NCBI GenBank assembly: GCA_900316525.1
Contig: ONDF01000001.1
Span: forward strand, 112,995 to 176,994
Reading direction: 5' to 3'
Source of the DNA: an uncultured Bacteroidales bacterium
GTDB taxonomy: Bacteria; Bacteroidota; Bacteroidia; Bacteroidales; UBA932
Length of the DNA stretch: 64,000 bases
Shown one piece after another: positions 53,173-59,884 of this stretch. A model generated the notes under the pieces. The model was given only the letters and a program-made list of their open reading frames with translations. It did no database searches and was not told the origin of the DNA. How positions within the stretch are numbered: position 1 is the stretch's first letter; each line of letters begins with the position of its first letter. The translations under genes were made by a program, and so were the position numbers.

Positions 53173-53643
53173 TTACAGGGCCCCCAGCAGGCTGGTGATG
53201 GCCTTCACCGTCGCATTCACATTTGCGTCGTTCTGCGGGACTTGCTGCGTGCCGTTCGCATAGGCCTTGGTCGCGGACTCGCTGAAGGCGGACGTGTCGA
53301 TGTTGTTGAGCGCCTTCAGCCCCGACAGCACCTTGGCCACGTTGCCGTTGTTCACCAGGTTGTTGGAGCCGTTGATCAGGGCCTGGGAGAACTCGTCGGT
53401 GAAGGCCTGCGTGGCGTTCGACAGGGCGCCGGCGCCGGTGAGGATCTTGCCGATGTTGATGATGTTCGTCAGGTTGGACAGGTCGATGCCGCCGGCCGCC
53501 TTGAGCACGTTGTAGATGGCGGAGATGGCGGAGCCGGTGTTGCCGCCCAGGGAAGTGGCGCTGGCCGCTTTCTGCAGGATGCTGCAGGAGGTGAGGAGGA
53601 GCAGGGAGGCGAGGCCCACCGCGATGCGTTTCATCAGTTTCAT
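53173..53643 (-). CDS. Small lipoprotein of unknown function
   Basis: The 156-residue protein has a lipoprotein signal (LLLLTSC, cysteine near residue 20). It is otherwise Ala/Asn/Ser-rich and helical (ISAIYNVLKAAGG, VAKVLSGLKALNN, VNATVKAITSLLGAL). I recognise no domain. The ATG at 53643 or the in-frame one at 53634 could be used. It is divergent from the YqeY gene and precedes the GT4 gene, suggesting an envelope role. Confidence 0.75.
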   Translation of the reverse strand: MKLMKRIAVGLASLLLLTSCSILQKAASATSLGGNTGSAISAIYNVLKAAGGIDLSNLTNIINIGKILTGAGALSNATQAFTDEFSQALINGSNNLVNNGNVAKVLSGLKALNNIDTSAFSESATKAYANGTQQVPQNDANVNATVKAITSLLGAL

Positions 53644-53689
53644 GGTAGCAGATGTTAAGGTTGTTCTGTGCGAAGATACGATTTTTTCC

Positions 53690-53697
53690 TATATTTG
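53690..53697 (+). promoter_or_regulatory. -7 element (TATATTTG) of the YqeY-family gene
   Basis: TATATTTG lies 21 nt before the ATG at 53719; no good -33 element is visible at the ideal spacing. Confidence 0.55.
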
Positions 53698-53718
53698 TGT
53701 ACTTAAAAACGAAAACAC

Positions 53719-54174
53719 ATGTCCCTCGAACAGCAAATCCAGGAAGCCATCAAGGAAGCGATGAAGGCGAAGGACGCGGTGGCCCTGAGCGCCAACCGCG
53801 CCATCAAAGGCGAAATCCTCCTCTTCAAGACCGCCGAAGGCGGCGCGAAGGAGGTCACCGACGGCGACATCCTCAAAATGATCCAGAAACTCGTCAAGCA
53901 GCGCAAGGAAGCCGCCGAGCAGTTCGTCGCCGGCGCCCGTCAGGACCTCGCCGACAACGAACTCGCCGAGGCAGCCGCGCTCGAGAAATACCTTCCCAAG
54001 CAGCTCTCCCCCGACGAGGTCAAGGCGAAAATCCAGGAAATCATCGCGCAGGTGGGCGCCAGCTCCATCCGCGACATGGGCAAGGTGATGGGCGTCGCCA
54101 ACAAGGCCCTCGCGGGCCTCTCCGACGGCCGCACCATCTCCGGCATCGTCAAGGAGCTCCTGAGCCAGGCATAG
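53719..54174 (+). CDS. GatB/YqeY domain protein
   Basis: The 151-residue cytosolic protein is a stand-alone YqeY domain, the tRNA-binding module also found at the C-terminus of GatB amidotransferase. Typical features are the N-terminal MSLEQQIQEAIKEAMKAKD helix, EAAALEKYLPKQLS and the closing MGKVMGVANKALAG...DGRTISGIVKELL. Its cellular function is not established. It is convergent with the small RHH gene, 15 nt away. Confidence 0.92.
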   Translation: MSLEQQIQEAIKEAMKAKDAVALSANRAIKGEILLFKTAEGGAKEVTDGDILKMIQKLVKQRKEAAEQFVAGARQDLADNELAEAAALEKYLPKQLSPDEVKAKIQEIIAQVGASSIRDMGKVMGVANKALAGLSDGRTISGIVKELLSQA

Positions 54175-54189
54175 CCCGTTTTCCGCGGC

Positions 54190-54357
54190 TTACTTTCCCT
54201 TCAGCCTTCCGCTGCGGCGGAGGGCTTCATTGATGATCCATTGCAATTGGCCGTTGGTGCTGCGGAACTCGTCCGCAGCCCAACGTTCAATCGCTTCCAT
54301 CGTCGCAGGGTCCACCCGGAGGACGAAGCTTTTCACCGCTTCTTTCTCCTTGGCCAT
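54190..54357 (-). CDS. 55-residue Arc/MetJ-like ribbon-helix-helix protein
   Basis: Translation from the ATG at 54357 gives 55 residues: a beta-strand (KSFVLRVDP), helix A (ATMEAIERWAADEF) and helix B (TNGQLQWIINEALRRSG). This is the ribbon-helix-helix order of Arc-type DNA-binding proteins, which act as dimers or tetramers. It starts one base after the SPFH stop, so both share an mRNA. I believe similar RHH proteins accompany SPFH genes in other Bacteroidales. A possible target is the dyad at 55326-55340 at the SPFH promoter, which would make this an autoregulated pair. Confidence 0.85.
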   Translation of the reverse strand: MAKEKEAVKSFVLRVDPATMEAIERWAADEFRSTNGQLQWIINEALRRSGRLKGK

Positions 54358-54358
54358 C

Positions 54359-55297
54359 CTAGTACAGGCTTCCGGAGTTCACCACCGGCTGCGCCGGCTC
54401 GTCGCCGCACAGGACCACAAGCAGGTTGCTCACCATCGCGGCCTTGCGCTCCTCGTCCAGGTCCACGACGCCCTCGGCCTTGAGCTTGTCCAGGGCCATC
54501 TTGACCATGGACACGGCGCCGTCGACAATCTTTTCGCGGGCGGCGATGATGGCGTCGGCCTGCTGGCGGCGCAGCATCACGGCCGCGATTTCGGGCGCAT
54601 AGGCCAGGTAGTTGATGCGGGCCTCGGTCACGTGGATGCCGGCCATCGCCAGGCGCTCGTTCAGCGTGGCGACCAGCTTCTCGTTGATTTCGTCGGCATT
54701 GCTGCGGAGGGTGAGCTCGTCGGCCGTGTCCGGATTGTCATAGGCATAGCAGCCCGCGACCAGGCGCAGGGCCGCGTCGCTCTGCACGCGGACGAAGTTC
54801 TCGAAGGCCTGGGACAGGTACCGGGCGTTCGAGCCCTTGCCCACATTGCCCACCGGCGCCAGGGACTGGCTGTCGATCTCGAAGAGGGCCTTGTAGGTGT
54901 CCTCGAGCTTCCACACCAGGACCATACCGATGAGGACGGGGTTGCCCACCTTGTCATTGACCTTGATCGGCTCGGGGTTCAGGTTGCGGGCGCGCAGGCT
55001 CACTTTCTTCTTGCTCAGCAGCGGATTGACCCAGTAGAAACCGTCCCGGGTGAAGGTCCCGCGGTACTTGCCGAAGAACAGGAGCACCATCGCCTCGTTC
55101 GGCTCCAGCTTCACGAAGCCGTTCGTGCAGAGGGCGAACAAGGCCATCGACAGCACGCCGAGGATGGCGAACTCGCCGTCGCTGTCCGCGCGGACGAAGA
55201 AATAGATGGCCGCCGCGATCAGGGCGAGCGCCAGGATCAGGGCCAGGAAGCCGTTCAGCACAAAGCCTTTGTAGGCCGTTTCCTTGTTGTTTTCCAT
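54359..55297 (-). CDS. SPFH/band-7 (prohibitin/stomatin-like) membrane protein
   Basis: The 312-residue protein has two closely spaced N-terminal membrane helices (about 14-35 and 43-60). An SPFH domain follows (about 60-250; [28 protein letters not shown]), then a helical tail ([26 protein letters not shown]). Such proteins oligomerise and organise membrane microdomains or regulate proteases. No protease partner is adjacent; the only partner gene is the RHH protein downstream. Confidence 0.9.
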   Translation of the reverse strand: MENNKETAYKGFVLNGFLALILALALIAAAIYFFVRADSDGEFAILGVLSMALFALCTNGFVKLEPNEAMVLLFFGKYRGTFTRDGFYWVNPLLSKKKVSLRARNLNPEPIKVNDKVGNPVLIGMVLVWKLEDTYKALFEIDSQSLAPVGNVGKGSNARYLSQAFENFVRVQSDAALRLVAGCYAYDNPDTADELTLRSNADEINEKLVATLNERLAMAGIHVTEARINYLAYAPEIAAVMLRRQQADAIIAAREKIVDGAVSMVKMALDKLKAEGVVDLDEERKAAMVSNLLVVLCGDEPAQPVVNSGSLY

Positions 55298-55325
55298 GAC
55301 AAATGGGTTCTATAGTTCTACAATA

Positions 55326-55340
55326 ATATCATTTTGATAT
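55326..55340. promoter_or_regulatory. Operator-like dyad ATATCA-TTT-TGATAT at the SPFH promoter
   Basis: The perfect 6-bp dyad overlaps the predicted transcription start (about 55336) given by the minus-strand -7 element at 55350-55343. Its size and position suit an RHH repressor such as the 55-residue protein of the same operon. Confidence 0.5.
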
Positions 55341-55342
55341 CA

Positions 55343-55350
55343 CAAAGATA
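55343..55350 (-). promoter_or_regulatory. -7 element (TATCTTTG) of the SPFH-RHH operon
   Basis: The minus-strand TATCTTTG lies 45 nt before the SPFH ATG at 55297 and just upstream of the dyad at 55326-55340. Confidence 0.6.
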
Positions 55351-55353
55351 CAA

Positions 55354-55392
55354 CAAAAAACCGGTTCTCCAAGAGAAACCGGCTTTTTTTTC
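55354..55392 (-). terminator. Terminator of the DASS/M49-like operon
   Basis: GCCGGTTTCTC and GAGAACCGG pair on the minus strand around a short loop, followed by TTTTTTGTTG (55360-55351). An A-rich stretch precedes the stem. It lies 20 nt beyond the stop at 55412. Confidence 0.8.
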
Positions 55393-55411
55393 GCAAACCC
55401 GTGATGACAGG

Positions 55412-57013
55412 CTATTCGTACGCGAACCGGAGGTCCACCGGGATGTTCGCCTTCTCGAGGACCCGCTTGTCCGACTGGCTCTCCAGGCCGGCGACACCGT
55501 ACTTCGCGACGCAGGCGCGGGCGGCGTCGATGTCGCCGTGCGCCTGGATGCGGAGGATCTCGGCGCCGAGGGTCTCGAGCGCGGCCCAGGTCTTGTCATA
55601 GTCGATGCTGTAGCGGCCGGAAGGGTTCCAGATGATCGCCTTGTTCTGCAGCAGGTAATTGTAGACGAGGATGTTGGCGACGCCGGTCGGGTCCGCCGCG
55701 CCGAAGCGCGTGGAACGGATCGTGTTGGCGACGAAAGTGGCCAGCACGTCCTCCTTGTGGAAGATGGCGGAAATGTGGTAGGCCTCGGCCTCCTGCGCGC
55801 AGAGCAGGGTGCCCAGCACGTTGGATTTCGCTTTTTCCATCACCAGGGCCTCGTTGCCGAGCGCCTCGGCCACCGTTCCCCTCCCATTGACGGTTTCCTT
55901 CACGCCCAGGCCCTTTGCGACCTCGCGGAACACGATGATCCAGTAGAAGGCGCTCGCGTCTACGTGGGGCTGCTCCGCATCCTCCAGGAGGGACTTGCCC
56001 ACCGGGTACACGGTGCGGTTGAACTTCTCCCGGATGATGTTGTCGAAGATGATGGTACGGGTTCCCAGTTCCTCCTGGATCTTGGCGTCATACGGGAAGT
56101 TGATGCCGATGACCTTGAAGCCCGCATTGGTGTAACCGCTGCAGTAGAGCACGTTGCAGGAGAAGATGTCGGACTCGGCGCCGGGGACGAAATCGTGGTC
56201 GGCCGGGTCGCCGGGGAGCATCTGCTGGAATTCCGGCATCCGGGCGGACAGGGCGTTGAGTTCCTCGGTCCGCTTGAGGTTCTTCAGGAGCACATAGGCG
56301 CCATAGGAAGCCTTCGTGCCGTACAAAGCGTCATCGACCGCCTCGATCGGGCCGATCACGAGGTCCATCTTGCTGTCGTTCATCTCCAGCCAGGCCTTGT
56401 AGCTGTCGTAATAGTTGTCCGTCTTGAGACCTTCGATCATCTGCAGGAGATAGTTCCGGACGCTCTCCTTGATGGTGACGTCGGCCGCCCGGTGCAGGTA
56501 CTCCTCGATCTTGCCGATAGGTTCGGCATAGGCGTCGTGATACCAGACGGTCTTCAGGGAGCCGTCACCGGCACGCTGGATGAGCGTGTAGGGGCTGTTC
56601 TTGTCGGGATCGGCGAAGGCGCTGAACTCTTCCGCGGTCATGTCGGCCGGATAGAAGCAGGCGCCGGCGGGCTTGTCGCCATACCCGGGCAGGAAGGGCT
56701 TTCCGTCGATGCGGTCCCAGGGGCCGTAGTTGATGCCGGCGTAGAGCTTCTCCGCCGGATCCGTGAGCGAGCCCAGGAAGGACTCCCCTTCCGCGAAATT
56801 CTGCCGCCAGTAGATCTTGTCCACCTCGTCGGCGGCCTGGCGGTACAGTCTCAGTACTTCCTTTCCATTGTCGGTGATGCCGGTCAGGTCCGGCGCGGGA
56901 ATCGTCACCAGGGCGTAATTCTCCACGAGGCGGTCCACATGGACCTCATCCCGGTCCGTGCAGGAGACGGCCAGGGCGAGAACGGCGAAGGACAGGATAA
57001 TATTCTTTTTCAT
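55412..57013 (-). CDS. M49-type (dipeptidyl-peptidase III-like) lipoprotein with lost zinc ligands
   Basis: The 533-residue lipoprotein (lipobox AVSC near residue 18) follows the pattern of Bacteroidota M49-like zinc hydrolases of about 550 residues. In those, HE(V/L)xHGLG binds zinc and a later EE(A/G)KAD supplies the third ligand. Here the first motif reads R363-E364-V-A-K367-G-L-G, so both histidines are replaced, and the second reads MEKAKSN. The fold looks intact along its length with no frameshift. It is therefore probably a non-catalytic peptide- or ligand-binding relative. It is 21 nt downstream of a DASS transporter gene in the same operon. Confidence 0.8.
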   Translation of the reverse strand: MKKNIILSFAVLALAVSCTDRDEVHVDRLVENYALVTIPAPDLTGITDNGKEVLRLYRQAADEVDKIYWRQNFAEGESFLGSLTDPAEKLYAGINYGPWDRIDGKPFLPGYGDKPAGACFYPADMTAEEFSAFADPDKNSPYTLIQRAGDGSLKTVWYHDAYAEPIGKIEEYLHRAADVTIKESVRNYLLQMIEGLKTDNYYDSYKAWLEMNDSKMDLVIGPIEAVDDALYGTKASYGAYVLLKNLKRTEELNALSARMPEFQQMLPGDPADHDFVPGAESDIFSCNVLYCSGYTNAGFKVIGINFPYDAKIQEELGTRTIIFDNIIREKFNRTVYPVGKSLLEDAEQPHVDASAFYWIIVFREVAKGLGVKETVNGRGTVAEALGNEALVMEKAKSNVLGTLLCAQEAEAYHISAIFHKEDVLATFVANTIRSTRFGAADPTGVANILVYNYLLQNKAIIWNPSGRYSIDYDKTWAALETLGAEILRIQAHGDIDAARACVAKYGVAGLESQSDKRVLEKANIPVDLRFAYE

Positions 57014-57034
57014 AACGGATTCCAACTTAATCGA

Positions 57035-58540
57035 TTACACAATATGCAGCGCGCGGGCGGCGATCAGCGCCAGATAGCCGAGCAGGATGCTCAGGACGCC
57101 CACGATGACACCCATCCGGGCCATGTCCTTCTGCTGGACCAGGTTGGTCGCATAGGCCAGGGCGTTCGGCGGCGTGGAGATGGGCAGGATCATCGCGCTG
57201 CTGGAGGCGATGGCGACACCGATGAGGACGGTGGTCGGACCGCCGATGGCGGCGAGCTTGTCGCCCATCGCGGTGCAGACCACCACCAGGATAGGCATCA
57301 GCAGGGCCGCGGTGGCGGAGTGGGAAATCAGGTTGGAAAGCACGTAGCAGATCAGGCCGGAGAGGACCACGATCAGCACCGGCGAGAAGTCGCCGAAAGG
57401 AATGGCGCGGATGACGAGGGCCGCGAGGCCGGACCCGTTCATGGCGTAGCCCAGCGCGAAACCGCCGGCGACCATCCAGATGACCGACCAGTTGATCTCC
57501 TCCAGGTCATATTTCGTGATGATGCCGGCCATCGCGAAGACCGCGAACGGGATCAGGGCGACCGTATAGGTGTTGATCCCGGTCAGGGTATCCATCATCC
57601 ACAGGAGGATGGTGACGACGAGGGTCACGATCACCAGGGTGGTCCGCCGGCCCCGCTTCATCTCGCCGTCGATCTGGAGCTCGATGGTCTTCTGGGAGAA
57701 CGGGAACACCTTCTTCAGGATGATCCAGGCGATCAGGACCAGGACGATCACGAGCGGGACCATGAACAGCATCCATTGACCGAAACCGATGCCGAGGTTC
57801 AGGCCCTCGGGATCGTTCAGGTACTTGAGCGCGATGGTGTTGGGCGGCGTGCCGATGGGCGTGCCCATGCCGCCCAGGTTCGCGGCGACCGGGATGCTGA
57901 GCGCCATGGCGATCCTCCCCTTCCCCGCCTCCGGGAGCTGCTTGAACACGGGCGTGAGGAACGTGAGCATCATCGCCGTGGTGGCCGTGTTGCTGATGAA
58001 CATCGAGAAGAGGGCCGTCACCAGCATGAAGCCCAGCAGGATGTTCTCGCTCTTCTTACCGAAGGGCGTGAGCAGCACGCGGGCCAGGTGCACGTCCAGG
58101 CCGGACTTCGTGGTCGCGATGGCCAGGATGAAACCGCCGATGAACAGCATCACCACCGGATCGGCGAAACTGGCCATCACCTGCTTGTAGCTGAGCAGCT
58201 GGCCGGCCGTCTCCGGATTGCAGAGCCATTTGACCCCGGAATCGGAGGTGAACAGCAGCAGGAGGACGATGATCGACACGGAGGTGGACCAGGCGGGGAC
58301 CAGTTCCATCACCCACATCAGCGTGGCATAGACGAAAATGGCGATGATCCGCTGCTGCACCTGGGTGAGGCCGTCCAGTCCGAAGCTCTCCGTGGGCAGG
58401 AACCACAGCACGAGGAAGACGATGGCGACGAAAAGCAGGCCGAGGGATTTCCGCTTGAGCTTGAGGGGGTTGAACCGCTTCGCATGACGCAGCCTGTGCA
58501 TCTGCTCGACGAGGTTGAACCCGGTGAAATTCTTGAACAT
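57035..58540 (-). CDS. DASS/SLC13-family sodium:dicarboxylate (or sulfate) symporter
   Basis: The 501-residue inner-membrane protein has about 11-12 helices and the inverted-repeat sodium/substrate motifs of the family. The first repeat has SNTATTAMM and GTPIGTPPNTIAL; the second has SHSATAALLMP and STPPNALAY. The second SNT is changed to SHS, which could affect substrate choice. Substrates in the family are C4-dicarboxylates, citrate or sulfate. The start at 58540 follows the promoter at 58589-58596. Co-transcription with the M49-like pseudo-peptidase is the unusual feature. Confidence 0.9.
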   Translation of the reverse strand: MFKNFTGFNLVEQMHRLRHAKRFNPLKLKRKSLGLLFVAIVFLVLWFLPTESFGLDGLTQVQQRIIAIFVYATLMWVMELVPAWSTSVSIIVLLLLFTSDSGVKWLCNPETAGQLLSYKQVMASFADPVVMLFIGGFILAIATTKSGLDVHLARVLLTPFGKKSENILLGFMLVTALFSMFISNTATTAMMLTFLTPVFKQLPEAGKGRIAMALSIPVAANLGGMGTPIGTPPNTIALKYLNDPEGLNLGIGFGQWMLFMVPLVIVLVLIAWIILKKVFPFSQKTIELQIDGEMKRGRRTTLVIVTLVVTILLWMMDTLTGINTYTVALIPFAVFAMAGIITKYDLEEINWSVIWMVAGGFALGYAMNGSGLAALVIRAIPFGDFSPVLIVVLSGLICYVLSNLISHSATAALLMPILVVVCTAMGDKLAAIGGPTTVLIGVAIASSSAMILPISTPPNALAYATNLVQQKDMARMGVIVGVLSILLGYLALIAARALHIV

Positions 58541-58588
58541 AACGTTAAGTCTAATGTAAAACCTCGCCCGAAACGCGGCAAGGCGGTA

Positions 58589-58596
58589 CAAAAGTA
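58589..58596 (-). promoter_or_regulatory. -7 element (TACTTTTG) of the DASS operon
   Basis: The minus-strand TACTTTTG at 58596-58589 lies about 50 nt before the ATG at 58540. Confidence 0.6.
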
Positions 58597-58612
58597 CGAA
58601 AAAAAGCCAAGG

Positions 58613-58642
58613 TTGCCAATACGGATTATTTTAGTATCTTTG
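58613..58642 (+). promoter_or_regulatory. Promoter of the esterase-GH95 operon
   Basis: TTG (58613-58615), 19 nt, then TATCTTTG (58635-58642) fit the Bacteroidota consensus, about 30 nt upstream of the first ATG at 58673. Confidence 0.75.
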
Positions 58643-58672
58643 ATTATTGGAATTGACACGAAGCATAATAAC

Positions 58673-59854
58673 ATGATTATGAACAAAAAAACAATGACCG
58701 CAGCGACTTCGCTGCTGATTGCGCTGGCGGCCTTTGCCCAGCAGTCAAACGTCAACCTCAGCTATAACCCGCAGAAAGACACCGAAGGGCTCGTCCCCTT
58801 CAGCGCCAACCTGAATTCGCCCCAGGTGAACGACGACCATACCGTCGTATTCCGGCTCCGGGCCCCGAAAGCGGAGTCCGTCGCCCTCTCGGGCGCGATG
58901 ACCACCGTGATGGGCGTCCGGGGGAACATCCCGTTCACCAAAGGGGAAGACGGCATCTGGACCCTCACCATCGGCCCGCTCCCGGTCGACATGTACCAGT
59001 ACAATCTCGTGGTCGACGGCGTCAGCATGGCGGATCCCAACAATACCTACGCCGCCTTTACGGCCATGCCGCCCTACAGCGAGCTCATCGTCCATGGCGA
59101 CGGCCCCTCCTGGTGGGACGCGAAGGATGTGCCCCACGGAGCCGTCACCCGGCATATCTACTACAGCCCCGTCACCCAGGGACAGCGCGAGATCTACGTC
59201 TATACCCCTCCGCAGTACAATCCCAAGAAGAAATATCCCGTCCTCTATCTCATGGGCGGCAGCGGCGAGCTCCCCTCCAACTGGATGTATGACGGACGCG
59301 TGAACTTCATCATGGACAACCTGCTCGCGGAAGGAAAGGCGGAGCCCATGCTGATCGCCCTGGTGAACAACCAGGTCATCCATCGCAATCATCCCCGGCA
59401 CGCCGACCTTACCTTCGACATCATGGAGCGGGAGTATCGGGAGGCCATCATCCCCTTCGTCGACAGCCACTACAAGACCATCGCCAATCCCCACGGACGC
59501 GCCATTTCCGGACTGTCGATGGGCGGCCGCCACACGATGTTCGTCGGCCTGAAGTCTCTCGACCTGTTCGCGAATTTCGGCGTCCTCAGCGCCGGTGACA
59601 ACAAGCCCGAGGAGACCCTGGGCGAATTCCTCAATGACCCGAAGGCCAACGACAAGGTAGATTACCTGTTCATCGGCCAGGGCGGCGCCGAGGAGAAGGG
59701 CTTTTTCAACATGCGGGTCAAGGGCTTCCGGGATGCGCTGGACAAGCACGGAATCGAATACGAGTACTTCTGCATCGGCGAAACCGGGCACGACTGGTCC
59801 ACCTGGCGGCACCTCCTCTACTACGGATTCCTCCCCAATCTCTGGAAGAAATAG
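58673..59854 (+). CDS. Secreted CE1-type esterase with N-terminal CBM48/E-set domain
   Basis: The 393-residue protein has a signal peptide (ending LAAFAQ), an E-set/CBM48-like domain (about 50-135; VVFRLRAPKAESVALSG) and an alpha/beta-hydrolase of the esterase D/CE1 type. The nucleophile serine is in GLSMGG and the histidine in GHDWSTWR. The acidic residue usually found after the GxGxxD turn reads GQGGAEE, so E may replace D. It probably removes acyl or feruloyl groups from a plant-type glycan. ATGs at 58673 and 58679 are both possible. It is followed by GH95 after 30 nt. Confidence 0.87.
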   Translation: MIMNKKTMTAATSLLIALAAFAQQSNVNLSYNPQKDTEGLVPFSANLNSPQVNDDHTVVFRLRAPKAESVALSGAMTTVMGVRGNIPFTKGEDGIWTLTIGPLPVDMYQYNLVVDGVSMADPNNTYAAFTAMPPYSELIVHGDGPSWWDAKDVPHGAVTRHIYYSPVTQGQREIYVYTPPQYNPKKKYPVLYLMGGSGELPSNWMYDGRVNFIMDNLLAEGKAEPMLIALVNNQVIHRNHPRHADLTFDIMEREYREAIIPFVDSHYKTIANPHGRAISGLSMGGRHTMFVGLKSLDLFANFGVLSAGDNKPEETLGEFLNDPKANDKVDYLFIGQGGAEEKGFFNMRVKGFRDALDKHGIEYEYFCIGETGHDWSTWRHLLYYGFLPNLWKK

Positions 59855-59884
59855 TCTTCATCCTATCCAATACAGGTCATAGCC

